Source of the DNA: Adiantum capillus-veneris
Lineage: Eukaryota; Streptophyta; Polypodiopsida; Polypodiales; Pteridaceae
DNA length: 64,000 nucleotides
Assembly: GCA_014529385.2 (NCBI GenBank)
Contig: CM043960.1
Coordinates: 122,437,043-122,501,042 of the forward strand
Direction: 5' to 3'
Of the stretch, positions 22,191 through 33,962 are shown piece after piece; position 1 is the stretch's first letter; each line of letters starts with the position of its first letter. The notes below the pieces were generated by a model. The model saw nothing but the letters and a program-made list of their open reading frames with translations, made no database searches and was not told the origin of the DNA. Both the position numbers and the translations under genes were made by a program.

Positions 22191-23520
22191 AATTTTCTCA
22201 AGGGATTTCAAGATATCTTTATTGATGGCATCCCTTCTGAGCTACCTCCTAAACGAGGTAATGATGACCATGCAATTGAACTTCTTCCAGGAAGTTCACT
22301 GCCTAACCAACCTCCTTATAGAGTTTCTCAAGCTCAACAAGAGGAGATTATGCGGCAAGTGCATGAGTTAGTTGAGAAGGGCATGGTTAGGCCTAGCTCA
22401 TCTCCATTTTGTTCTCCTGAGCTACTAGTGCAAAAGAAAGACGACACATATCACATGTGTGTCGACTATAGAGCACTAAATAGGATCACTATCAAGAATA
22501 GGTTTCCTGTTCCACGGGTAGAAGACCTATTTGATAAGCTACAAGGGTCCACCTACTTCAGTAGGATTGACCTAAAAAGTGTCTATCATCAAATAAGGAT
22601 AGTTGATCAAGACATTGTAAAGACCGCATTTCGCACTACGTTTGGTCTTTATGAATACATTGTCATGCCTTTTGTCTTGATCAATGCACCAACCACATTC
22701 AATCGCTTGATGGAGAAGCTATTCAGGCCTCACCGAACTTTACTGGAGTGTTCTTTGATGATATCATCATCTACTCTAATTCATTAGACGAACACAAGCA
22801 ACACCTCCAGGTAATATTTCAAGTTTTAAGAGAGAATAAACTTTATGGTAATTGAAAGAAAAGTGAATTTTTCTTACAAGAGATTCAGTATTTAGGTCAC
22901 ATTATCTCTCAAGATGGCATCCAATTGGATCCATCAAAGTTAGAGGTAATAAAAGGATGGCCTAAACCAACGAATCTTTATGAACTAAGAATCTTTATAG
23001 GTATGTGTGCATACTATAGACGCTTCATAGAAAAGTTCTCACTAATAGCGGGACCATTACATGACCTAACAAAAAAAACGTTAGGTACACATGGTCTGCC
23101 AAGGAGAACAATGCTTTTGAAAAGCTTAAAGAAAAGCTTATCTCTCAACCTGTGCTTACACTACCGGATTTCTCAAAGCCATTTGAGGTCCAATGTGATG
23201 CTTGTGGTGATTGCCTTGGAGCTGTTTTGCTCCAAGAAGGGCACGCCATAGGCTATGAAAGTCGAAGGCTTGACCCTGTTGAGCAAGCTCTAGGCATATA
23301 TGAAAAGGAACTCCTCGCAGTTCTACATGCCTTATACTCATGGAAGCACTATTTATTGGGACTCCTTTCATTCTGTGAACGGATCACCAAAGTCTTAAGT
23401 ACTTTTCATGACACAGACCAAGCTTTCCGACAAACAAATGAGGTGGGAAAATTTCCTTTTGCAATTTCATTTTCATATTGCTCACATTGCTGGCAAGCAT
23501 AATCAAGTAGCCGATGCATT
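22191..23520 (+). pseudogene. Gypsy-B reverse transcriptase and RNase H (frameshifted)
   Basis: RT begins after the linker and shows MVRPSSSPFCSPELLVQKKD, YHMCVDYRALNRITIKNRFP and TYFSRIDLKSVYHQIRI at 22380-22600. The catalytic block VFFDDIIIYS is present near 22745-22780 but in a different frame from the upstream part. The thumb/connection continues at 22925-23060 (ELRIFIGMCAYYRRFIEKFS). RNase H is at 23152-23380, with FEVQCDACGDCLGAVLLQEG (catalytic D present) and YEKELLAVLHAL. It then breaks before MTQTKLSDKQMRWE at 23408. At least three frameshifts. Confidence 0.85.
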
Positions 23521-25029
23521 CTCAAGACGACCGAGAGTGAATATGGTTTCCATAGCAACTCACAATGATCTATCTTCTATGATAGATGAGTATGTTATCG
23601 ATCCTGATTTTAGAGATATGATTTCAACCCTTGCATTAGGGAATAAAGAGGAAGCATTTACCTTACAAGATGGTTATTTTCTCTATGGAAATAGACTATG
23701 CGTTACTAACTCACTACATGAGAAAGTAATGTATGAATTTAATGATCCTCCTTATGTGGGGCATAGAGGGATTTAGTCTACCCTAAAAGGGATTGAAACA
23801 TATTTCTATTGGCCTACCATGAAAGCAAACATACAAGAGTATGTTTTTAAATGTGTGGTATGCCAAAAGACAAAGTTTGATAGAGGGAAGCAACCTGGAT
23901 TACTTCAACCTTTGTCAATCCCTAATTCACCATGGGAGAGCATATCCATGGATTTTATCTTTGGATTGCCTAAGTTTATCCATGGGAATGCGGGAATATG
24001 GACGATAGTAGACAGGTTCAGTAAACAAGCTCATTTTATACCTGTCAAAAGACTTTCAAAGCCCATCAAATGCCAACCCTCTTCATTTCACAAATCTTCA
24101 AGTACCATGGCTTGCCAATGTCCATAGTGTCGGATAGAGATCCTAGAATGATCGGTAATTTCTGGAAGGGTCTCTTTGAGAATTTAGGAACAAGGCTAAA
24201 CTTCTCTTCGGCCTATCATCCACAAATGGATGGCCAAAGTGAAATAGCTAACCTAACAATTCTTGATCTACTAAAAGCCTATGTAACAGAAGTAGATCAA
24301 AGATCCCAATGGGAGAAGTAATTACCCTTAGTGGAGTATGCCTACAATAACACTATACATACTTCCACGGGAAAATCACCTTTTGAGGTAATTGAGGGAA
24401 GATCAAAAAGTCCCCTTCTACTTAAGGTACACGGGAAGATCTTTGTTGCAGATGAGTATAGCCGAGACCTACAAGAATCTTTCCAAAAGATTAAGGATGT
24501 TATCTCTATCTCACAGCAAAGGCAAAAGGCTGCTGTTGACAAGCACAGAAGAGCCCAATCCTTTAAAGAAAATGATTGGGTCTTATTAAAATTTCCCAAG
24601 GCTCGATTAAGGCACACGACATGCAAGAATCCTACGGTACAGCAAAAGTACTATGATAAGTTAGCAAAAAGATACTATGGTCTCTTCCAGATTCTTAGGC
24701 CAATCAATGAGATGACCTATCAACTCAAGTTGCCCAACCATTGGCTCATACACAATGCTTTCCATGTGAGCCTATTAAAGCCTTACAAAGGGGATCCACC
24801 TCAAGAATCAACTATTGAAGACCCACCGGAGATCGAGGACCAAGAAGAGGTGTTGCAGCTCGAGTCCATTCTCCGACATGAAGACAAGCTACTAAGAGGT
24901 GGTAAGACTATCCGACGATATCTTATTAAGTTTAAGAATTATCCTTTTGAAGATGCTAGATGGATGCAAGGCATACAAGTAAAGGATAACCTAAACCTTG
25001 TCAATGCTTACAATGCTTTCCTAGAGTAA
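23521..25029 (+). pseudogene. Gypsy-B integrase with C-terminal chromodomain
   Basis: The zinc-binding region is around 23740-23880 (YVGHRG ... CVVCQKTK). The core has D in ISMDFIFGLP, D in IVSDRDPRM and E in DGQSEIANLT. The order is right, but TAG at about 23774-23776, a shift near 24070 and TAA at about 24319-24321 break it. The C-terminal 232-codon frame (24331-25029) is open. It holds the GLFQILRPI block and, at its end, a chromodomain (KTIRRYLIKFKNYPFEDARW). In chromoviruses this domain is thought to steer integration toward specific chromatin marks. This domain places Gypsy-B in the chromovirus clade. Confidence 0.87.
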
Positions 25030-25396
25030 GCAAATGTACAAATGTTAAAAATGAACAAAGTTTTTGTCTTATAAGACTCTCTTTTTTCTTTATTGTGCAC
25101 AAAAATGAAGTAGTATGCATGCTTAGATCAACTTTGTAGAGACGACATCTCCCAAACACCAAGTAGAGCTTGTCACTCTACTATGGAAGATTGATAGGAC
25201 TAGAGTATAGGACTAATGTGCAGACATGCTTGCGGCAACTTAGGCTCTCAAGCATCAAATGGACTAGTCATCCATTCTGGAACGATGCCGTACGGTAACA
25301 TAGGGATCCTCCTCCCGCTAGAAAAAGGACTAATGAATATGCTTTATCTTCTCTACCCCATAGTCAAGGACGACTATGATTTCAAGAGAGAGGTAA
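25030..25396 (+). other. Gypsy-B 3' untranslated segment and polypurine tract
   Basis: Noncoding sequence lies between the integrase stop and the 3' LTR, ending TCAAGAGAGAGGTAA (25382-25396), the polypurine tract. The same segment recurs at about 36251-36580 before the Gypsy-C LTR, which helps show that C is a relative. Confidence 0.75.
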
Positions 25397-26991
25397 TGTC
25401 ATAAAAACTAATATCTAATTCTCCCAAATGATTTTCTCATGTTCAACTGATCATTTAATATGGGGAAGTGCCAAGGAAGAAAAATCTAGAATATTGGTTA
25501 AGCTAGCAGACTGGCCATGGTAGGGATCCAAAGGAGGGAAAATAGGGATTCAAAGGGGGAGGCATCTCCAAAAGAGCAATGTGCAACAATGGGCTTAAAA
25601 GACCCTAAGGTTCATCCCATTAAGACTTCCAAATGCTAAGGTTCCAAAATTCAAAGGTTGTGTCCAAAGATCAAACATTAGGGAAATTGGATGCTTTGTG
25701 TGTGTCCCAGAAGTCTTCGTGCATCCCTACATAGGAGGGGGCGAGCCCTAGTTGTAGGAGATGAGAGAGAAACTCACACACACACACACACACAAGCTCC
25801 CTTTACACAAAGGGAATGAGGGACACATGTCAGCTCCCTAGCCTAGATGCCCACAAGGTGTATTCAAATCCTATTGGATGGCCTTGGAGGTGGACAAATG
25901 AGAATTAGGCTAGAGTAAATCTAGTTTAATTAATTTAAAAACACTTAATAAAAGAACCAATAAGAATTAAGCTCTCTAGAAGACTATTGGATAGTCTCCC
26001 AAGGGGTCCAATGAGCATTCAGCAGCCCAACGGCTTCCCTGATTCCTATTGGCCAGGAGGCAAAGGGGTCCAATGAGAGTTTAGTTACATTTATTAATTA
26101 CCTAAAGCTCTCACAAAAGGGGAAAGGGGGACACATGTCAGAAGGCTATCACTTATGCTCCTGAAATCCTATTGGCTAAGCCTCGGGAGGTCCAATGGGG
26201 TGTCTTCATGAGCAAATAGCAAGAGGGGTCGACCAAGAGAGAGAGGGGGCTGATTTTTCAAAGGTATTATTTGACTTACACACTCACACAATCTATGTGT
26301 GAGGCAAGAAGACTCTCTCTCTCCTTCTCAAGCTTTAATGGAAAGCTTACTACCTAGTCCAAGCTTGTGAGAAGGGAGGCCTACACCAACAACTCTTGGC
26401 TTTGTGATGCAAATCCAACCAAGATCCAAGCTTCAATGCATGCTCATCTCCTCTACCATGCTAATTACTACGTTAAGCTATGCTAATATGAGTGATTATG
26501 TGAGGAGATGTATATCTTTCTCGTAAGACTACTCCTTCTTCCTCTCAATCTACTCTCATACCCCGCTAGCTCTCACCATCTTCAAAGGTGTGTGAGGTCT
26601 TGGGTCTAAGCCCGCCGTGAGGGAATTGATGTTGTGTTTGATAAGTGTTTTGCTTAGTGCTTGAAGTTTCCATCTTCATTGCACTACCTAGTATTGAAGG
26701 AACACAAAGAATTGTATTGTAAAATGTCTCTCTTGATGGGAAACCATAATACAAATCTTTTTGGAGGGGGGACCGGCTCCATGCAAATCCGGTGCTCAAC
26801 TGTTGTCAATTGCTTAATTTCTCTCTCTTTTGAAGTATTGTTCATGCTATCTAACTAGGTGTTATACTTTTTGTTGCTCTCTCCACCCAAGCACGTTTGT
26901 TATTCTCATTAGGAATCTATTCTAATGAAATGCTCACTATGTTAATGCTATTTTCCACTACACACAAGTTACTAGGCCATTAAATGTTACA
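25397..26991 (+). repeat. Gypsy-B 3' LTR (1595 bp)
   Basis: This is a direct copy of the 5' LTR with a shorter AC tract (about 25774-25793), the same ATTGG/CCAAT modules and the same ends. The following AACCT (26992-26996) is the right copy of the target duplication. Confidence 0.93.
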
Positions 26992-26996
26992 AACCT

Positions 26997-29479
26997 TATG
27001 TTTAGGACGTGTGTAGCCATTTTACCCTAAATAATAAGACATAATAGACCTTGACATTCAAAAGAGCTTGTCTTTGGGTGCCTCCTTAGAGCAAGGTAGC
27101 TCCTCTTCTATCTCGATCTAAAAGGGATCTGTTTGTGGAGAGAGGTAAGAAAACTTGGGTTGTTGGTTAGAATGAAGCCTCATTCCAGTATACAGATATC
27201 AGAAGTACTTCCCTTGCAGTAGGTGTATGTGTAATCATGTATTGGACAACTGCTAAAAGCCAGAAAAACCTTCCAAGGTAAGATAGAGTCCTTACCTGCA
27301 TCCATCCAAACAAGACAACAGATATGTTAGCCTTGGATGTGTTTTACAGGTATCTATGGACTATACCAGGGATTATCCATGTCCATCTTACAAACTTTTT
27401 CTAAAAAACTTACAAGCGTAGTCCAAAAGTAATTTATGTGTTCCAAAATACTTTTATAAGAAAACCCCAAAGTTTTTAGCAAAAAAATATTATTATTTTG
27501 ATTAGAAGACCATGACCCCTTCTAATCCAAGTGTCTGAATCCCCCATCAACATCTTTAATGGTTTATTTAGGATATCTTTCAAGATTAATGAAGCTTCAC
27601 CACAAGAAGCTATAAAAGAAGCTTTCCTATATAAAATTTTGTTTTAATAGTTCAAAATATCAAGCTCGTTTTTGTTTAGGTCGAATACAGTTTATGCCCT
27701 TCATGGTACAAGGAATCCAAATCATCCCCCAGTTTGTATATCACTTACCTTAAACCTCTCTTAGCATGCCAAGTGGCAAGGAGCCCTTGCGATGTCAAGC
27801 CAATCCTTAAGTCAAACCATGAAGCAAAAGAATATGAGCCCATATGGTTTTGGTTTCCATCTTTACCTGTTCTTGTGAATGCAAAAGTACTGTAACACCT
27901 TATCAAGATACCCAGTAACTAATAAGCCCAATAATTGTAAGCAATCGAGCCAAAACCCCGAAACGAAAAAACTAATAACAATCCAATACCTGTAAGTAGT
28001 CGATCGACCAAGCCTCCTAGTTACCATAAGCCAGAATGGTGCACACATTGTAACCAGTAACGAGTTTAAAACTAGAAGATACCCGATGTAAACCCACCCT
28101 CATTAGAGGTTCCTTAGAATGAAAATGGTGTTTAAGCAACAGGGGTAACCACAAAAAACCCCCCAACCATTGTTTAAAAAAACCCTGTAATAGTACGCAT
28201 TTAGGGCAAAACCCGTATTAATTAGATTAATATTGCACGACCTGCAAAAAAAACCAGTAAAAAACACAGGGAAACCCGCCCATACCACAGATTATGATGC
28301 TACAATAGTATGCTATCAAAAAGCAGGGCCCTATATTGCCAAGCCATGTGGTAACAACATAACCCAATATTGTAAGAATAGTAAAACGTAGAAAAGCCAA
28401 AAAACTAGAGTTGTAATCTGCCGGGTCAAGTAGAATCGACACCCAGTAGTGAGATCATACATGTGTACTTTCAACCCTCCAGTGTATTGCCAACCTGTAA
28501 TTTGTTAAATGATGATGCATAAATTTTAACGGAGTATAGTATGAACAAGCCAGGTGGCAGTAACCCCTTACAATGTTTCAAAGAATATTTTAACCAAACT
28601 AATAAACAGATTACATAGCACAGCCAGAAACAATAGTAGCAAGATCAAAGCTATGCCCCAAGAGTGTTTAAACTACTTTACCATTTACCATATAATGTCA
28701 TGCATAGCCAACATAATGGGCTATACCAGGCATAAGCGTCGAGGAAACAACACTCCTCAGTGGTGTCTCTAACTGTCAAGCAAAGATTAACCACACCGTG
28801 GTCCTTACCAACCATCCATTAGTAATCATGTTTTTCCAAGTAGAGCCAACCCAAACATTGGGCCTTACCAGGCTTTAAGTCGGGGAGAGCTTTACCATAT
28901 CTGTTACATTATCCCAAGAAAAATAAGAAAGAAATGAAACAAAACCCTTGATACCAAGCTAAGTGGCCAACATGTGTTGTTTGTGTTGCAAGCTCCATGT
29001 TTGGTGCAGTAGACAATAAACACAAAGTCCTTACACTTTACGCAAGCAAAACTCACACAAGGCTAAGTGAGGGGCAGAGTGTGCCCTCACCTCTTAAATA
29101 GAAGAAGGAGGAAGGCCGCAATCATTGAATACGTGTAGCATGTAGAGAATACTGAATGGATCAAGCTCCTCCTGAGGATCCGAGAACGAGAGGCCGCCTG
29201 TGATGCGGTTCGTCATAGAAAAACCACCATAGCACCTTCACGGTAGGGTTTAGTGAGGGTAGTAAATTATAACCACGTTTTTTTGCCAGCTAGGGGTTTT
29301 GTAACAATCATAGCATTATAAGGGTCCACCCCATGGTGGATACCCATATAGTGAAACTAGGAAGAGTGTTTTGGATTATATAAACCCAGACTGTCAATTT
29401 TTTGTGGTTTAATAAAGCTTTAAAAGTTATGCTAAAAAATCCTACAGGCAAGCAACACTGTGCGCGCACGCGCGCGCGC

Positions 29480-29571
<92 letters not shown>

Positions 29572-29990
29572 AGAGCATAGATTTTTTGACACCCTCCTCC
29601 TTAGCTTTGACAATAAGGTAGAACAATGGAAGATGACTCAAGGGAAACTCGATAGTAATTCCATCAACATATAAACAAGTTGATAATTTAGTTGAAATCA
29701 ACTCAATGCTTGACTAGATGTGATATGAGAAAAAGTTACCCAAGTCCTCTTTTAGTAGGATCTAGAATAAAGAGTTTCCACATGTATCCCTAAGTAAAAT
29801 GAGAGGTTTCTCTAAGTAAAACTTGTGTAGCTCACTTAATGCAAGGCTAGAAGGCAAACCAAGCCTACAAGAAAGGGCTATGCTTCTCAAGGAAAGAGAA
29901 ACTCACATGGCACAACAAAAAGGTTGTAGGAACTCATACCATGCATGTCACACTTTTTCAAAAACATAGCCACAAAATTATGGATGCATC
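26997..29990. other. No recognised gene
   Basis: About 3 kb without a frame I can assign. Short hydrophobic minus-strand frames at 27863-28442 look like composition only. The stretch 27890-28450 is unusually rich in TGTAA/AGTAAC and CCA words. A long alternating tract lies at 29460-29564. Confidence 0.6.
29460..29564 (+). repeat. (CG)n-(TG)n alternating purine-pyrimidine tract
   Basis: About 20 bases of GC/AC-type alternation (TGCGCGCACGCGCGCGCGCG) pass directly into about 84 bases of uninterrupted GT. Such a sequence is a classic Z-DNA former. Long frames on both strands through it are artefacts of the repeat. Confidence 0.95.
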
Positions 29991-29996
29991 ATCCAT

Positions 29997-31506
29997 GATA
30001 AGATGGACCAAAAGAAGATAGCCATTCCAAGACTATGTGTCACTCCTAAGGGCGTGGATTAAGGGTTAACTTGCAGTTGGCATTGATTGGTATGATCATT
30101 CATGGACATGCAAAAGTTCATGATGGGCACTTTGTTTTGAATGGTTTGTGGTCACTTGATCCAAACCTTATAATAGGTTCAATTGCAAATTGTTAACTTA
30201 GAGAGGATAGAGAAGTATCCTCTTGGTGACCTTGTAACAAGTGGGCTTCCAAGGAGCAATGTATCACTTCTTAATTCTTTAAATTCAAGGGATACAAGAG
30301 ATGGTAAACAACCCATTTGTGCGTGGACCGTCTTCACTTATAGAGGAGAATCTAAGTATACTATTTTGTTGATTTTCAAAGAACGTGTTACTTCAATTAG
30401 ATTATTGTGCTGAGAAAAACAAGATTTGGTACTTGTTTGCATAGCTATCATTGCTTGTGACAAGGGATGTTTTTAGAATTGTGTAGTCGAGGTTTCTAAT
30501 GGTTGGGCATACACATGAGGATATAGATACAATGTTTATCACATTCTTAGAGAAGCTAAGAGTTTCACAACCATATACTCTACCATAATTGATGGACACA
30601 TTGAGAACCAGATCAGTTTCTTCTCTAGCTCCCTTCTTGCTCACCAAGATGCTTGATTTCAAAAGATTTTGAGATGGGTATATTTTCTATGGGCAAGAAA
30701 CACTCATGGGCCACTCAAAACCACTATAATTTAGGTTCTTCATGCAAGATGATACACCAGTGATGCAATATAAAGAACGTGTTGGTGTTTCTAATTGGAG
30801 TGGAAGCATACATAGTTGGAAGTGTGATGCTAAAGGTTAACCAATGCTACCAGAAGGAAATCCACCTCTAGTACCCATGTTTGAAGCGTGATGCTAAAGG
30901 TTAACCAATGCTACTATAAGGAAATCCACCTCTAGTACCCACGACACAATTTAGAAAGGCACATGAGGAAGTAATATTAGGATAAAGAACTACATATGGT
31001 TCTAGCAAGGCTTGAGTACTAGTTCAATTGTACCAGTGTACTATAGACCTGTGATAGATTATTGGAATAATGTAATCCAAGATCTTGGAAAGCTAATTGT
31101 GGAAATGTTCTGCACATAATTTTGGGAAAAATTTCAAGGATCTCATCAATTAGATGGGACTATTGTGACTTTTGAATAGGATACAATTAGATTCATTGGT
31201 TTTGAAGAGTACAATGGTCATTACTATGTACCTTGGGATAGACCAAGAGAAGAGTTCAATCCCATGATAGATGTTCAACCAAGAGACTTTGTATTTCTCC
31301 ACCCTGAGGACACAAGTATCTATCCAGTTTGGCTTGCAAGGGCTATTCTTGATGTTGATATTGATACTTTGTCACCTAACTACGAGAGAAAGTTGATACA
31401 ATATTGGGCACCTTATGCAAGAAAGAGTGGTATGACAGATGACCAAGCTTATGCTAACTATTGGAAGGGGTTTTGGACCATCAATGAGAAAGATCCACAA
31501 GTGTGA
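29997..31506 (+). pseudogene. DUF7869-type protein relic
   Basis: Fragments of one protein appear in order. DKMDQKKIAIPRLCVTPKG is at 29997-30053, IGMIIHGHAKV near 30090, QLDYCAEKNKIWYLFA near 30394-30440 and VGHTHEDIDTMFITFLEKLR at 30502-30561. The D-x-MDQ-K, LDN-x-x-x-ENKN and VGHTHEDID pattern is, as I recall, that of DUF7869 proteins, whose role is unknown and which often lie in repeat-rich DNA. A final open piece at 31264-31506 (LHPEDTSIYPVWLARAILDV ... YWKGFWTINEKDP) is in the same frame as VGHTHEDID and may be the C-terminal part. Stops, frameshifts and a 64-bp tandem duplication destroy the gene. Confidence 0.6.
30824..30950 (+). repeat. 64-bp tandem duplication inside the DUF7869 relic
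   Basis: A unit beginning GTGATGCTAAAGGTTAACC occurs at 30824 and again at 30888, with few differences. The second copy extends to about 30945. Confidence 0.85.
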
Positions 31507-32039
31507 AAAAAAGCAAATACAAGTGTTTGGTCTTGGAGAGGAAATAAACAGGGTCCTTATATTGAAATCAAGATATAAAAAAAGCATGCAATAAAAGTAA
31601 AATCTTGCCTAGGTCTCTCTAGTGGAAATGAATCTGATAATGTTGACTTTACTGAAGAATAGAGTCATGTAGCTTGAGTGTTTTCAAAGCTTTAATTACA
31701 ATTATCATTCTATCTCAAGAATTATATTTCTTTATTGAACATATTTTTATTGACAATGTGGAGTATGTCATAAACTAACTTGTTTATGTTGTTGTCATAG
31801 ACTTAATTAATAATCATCTCTTATTTTATATAGGCTACATTATTGTCCATTGAATTCTTTCCTTGGTACAAGTCCTTGAACATAGATCCTAAAATGCTTG
31901 TTTATTACCGATGTTTATGAACACCGCATCCTGATAGAAAAGCATTGCATAGCACACACATGCCTGACACTTCACATGCAAATGCATGAGCATCTCATGG
32001 TCATAACAAGAAAAGATTTGTAGTAGTTGCATCAATGCA
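31507..32039. other. No gene seen; AT-rich spacer before Gypsy-C
   Basis: No recognisable coding piece. The left end of Gypsy-C cannot be placed here because no 5' LTR is visible. Confidence 0.5.
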
Positions 32040-32640
32040 TCCAAAAAGACTAAGAGGTCTAAGTATCGTTTGTGTAGTGAAGAGTTTGATAAAGCAAAGA
32101 ACGAAAATCTATGTTTTACCTACTTAGGAAGTGGACACGGCAAAAAGGATTGTCCCAAGGGAAAATCTATTGCCAAGGTAAAGAGAAATGGTGCACATGG
32201 TACAATTGCTTCCCCTAGAGTCCTCTTCTTGCTTTTTTATTGTGGACATAACACACATCAAAGTGGTGCACGAGTGTTATATTACTGCCTCCATGTGGTA
32301 ATCAACCTTTGGTCCACATGAACCAATGTGTATGCATGGGTTTATACAAGGTCACAAGGTGAGAATCTTGGTAGATGATGGTGCATTGCACAATTACTTT
32401 AACCATAAGTTAGTGAAACGAGACAAGTTACCCCAAACCCCTAGTTCCCATCGCTACAATGTAGCTATGATTGATGGACATGTTGCCCATGTGTGGGATA
32501 CCCAGGGTGTACCACTAGAAATTCAAAGGGTATCATATGTCCTTCAATTTTCAAGCTATTTCATATGGATTGGGCAGATATGGTACTATGTCCAGAGTGG
32601 TTATATAGGTTATGAAAGCATAGCTATGAGCATAATAGTT
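32040..32640 (+). pseudogene. Gypsy-C Gag C-terminus and protease remnants
   Basis: CFTYLGSGHGKKDCPKG (near 32112-32160) is a CCHC knuckle in which the second Cys has become Tyr. In the next piece, VRILVDDGALHNYFNHKLVK (32350-32410) is a retropepsin site with DDGA in place of DSGA. Both pieces are separated by stops. They belong upstream of the RT in the same orientation. Confidence 0.65.
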
Positions 32641-32909
32641 TAATATTTAAATCCAATGGTGTGCACATGTTGTTGTTGGGGGAAAAGGATATTCCTTTCT
32701 CACCACTTATTTGTACAGCCAAGCTTATGAAGCTCTCTTCTCAAGATGAACTAGAAGAACTCTTTTGTTGTTACTAGTTTTGCCTTTTTTTTTTGTCAAA
32801 GGTTGATAATGGCACAATAAATGACGATTCCTCAACACCACATTCTTCTCTCTCTTCTATTTTCAACTCTTGCTACTTCTCTATCACCAGAATAAGCAAA
32901 TGTTGTTAG

Positions 32910-33075
32910 TGAATTAAAAGAACTATCAAAGGAATACAAAGATGTGCTTCTAGACAATTTACCACCAGGTTTATCATTGACATGTTTTGTGAAAATTAAA
33001 AGAACTATTAAAGGAATACAAAGATGTGTTTCCAGAAGATTTACCACCAGGGTTACCGCAACAGGTTTTGTGCAA
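32910..33075 (+). repeat. About 80-bp tandem duplication of the protease-RT linker
   Basis: Two adjacent copies begin AATTAAAAGAACTAT (32911 and 32995). Both encode the EYKDV...LPPGL linker that precedes RT in Ty3 elements. A third, diverged linker (GFQDVFIDDLPMDLPPKRG) follows at about 33205-33270, immediately upstream of the RT. Confidence 0.8.
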
Positions 33076-33157
33076 CATGGCATTACAGGTAGTAAACCCG
33101 TTAGTAAATCACCCTACATAATGAGTCATTATGAGGCTATTGAGGTAGAACATCAGC

Positions 33158-33962
33158 TTGTTGACCACCTTAGTAAATCAAGAAGAGTTAGACTTGTCTA
33201 ATTTTCTAAAAGGATTCCAAGATGTGTTCATCGATGATCTCCCTATGGACTTACCTCCAAAACGAGGGGATGATGACCATCACATTGAGCTCCTTCTAGG
33301 AAGCTCACCGCCTATCAAGCCTCCTTATCGAGTCTCACAAGCTCAACACGAGGAGATCATGAGGCAAGTATAGGAATTGGTAGACAAAGGGATGGTGAGG
33401 CCTAGTTCCTCTCCCTTTTGTTCTCCAGTCCTTTTAGTGCAAAAGAAAGATGGTACATACCGTATGTGTCTAGAGTATCGAGCACTAAACTATATCACTA
33501 TCAAAAACAGATTTCCCATGCCTCGGGTAGAAGATCTCTTTGATAAGCTGCAAGGCTCTACCTACTTCAATACGATTGACCTTAAAAGTGGCTATCATCA
33601 AATAAGGATAGTGGATGAAGATATCCTAAAGACCGCGTTTCGCATAACATTTTGTCTTTATGAATATCTAGTCATGCCTTTTGGCTTGACTAATGCACCA
33701 GCTACGTTCAATCGTCTAATGGAGAAATTTTTTAGACCTTATCGTAAATTCACTAGAGTGTTCTTTATCATCATCTACTCCAAGTCTTTGGAGGAACATA
33801 AGCAACATCTCCAAATGATTTTTCAAGCATTGAGGGAAAATAAGCTTTTTCTCAACCAAAAGAAAAGTGAATTACTTAGGTCATATTATCTCTCAAGATG
33901 GTACCCGTATGGATCCATCGAAGTTAGAGATAATAAAAAGCATGGCCTAACCCAAGGAATCT
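33158..33962 (+). pseudogene. Gypsy-C reverse transcriptase, N-terminal part
   Basis: The open frame 33377-33970 is preceded by a linker frame ending in a TAG near 33371. It reads MVRPSSSPFCSPVLLVQKKD, YRMCLEYRALNYITIKNRFP, TYFNTIDLKSGYHQIRI and MPFGLTNAPATFNRLMEKFF. At the catalytic site it reads RVFFIIIYS, where the two catalytic Asp are missing through a small in-frame deletion compared with Gypsy-B (VFFDDIIIYS). The frame runs into the solo LTR at 33963. Confidence 0.85.

Larger units (their letters stand above)
18141..26991 (+). mobile_element. Gypsy-B: full-length Ty3/gypsy chromovirus, degenerate
   Basis: The element has two about 1.6-kb LTRs beginning TGTCATAA and ending TGTTACA, a Met-initiator-type primer site, gag, protease, RT-RNase H, integrase with chromodomain and a polypurine tract. 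It is flanked by a perfect AACCT target duplication (18136-18140 and 26992-26996). All coding domains are in the expected order, but many frameshifts and stops mean it can only be mobilised by proteins supplied in trans. A solo LTR of the same family is at 33963-35569, and a diverged relative at 32040-38119. Confidence 0.93.

Noticed and set aside
27863-28442. Hydrophobic minus-strand ORFs that look like membrane proteins
   Set aside because: Short, no family resemblance, no start context; composition only.
29308-29701. ORFs on both strands with long THTHTH or VCVCVC runs
   Set aside because: Artefacts of the GT microsatellite.
30824-30950. Possible CRISPR-like or satellite repeat
   Set aside because: Only two copies in direct tandem; a simple duplication.
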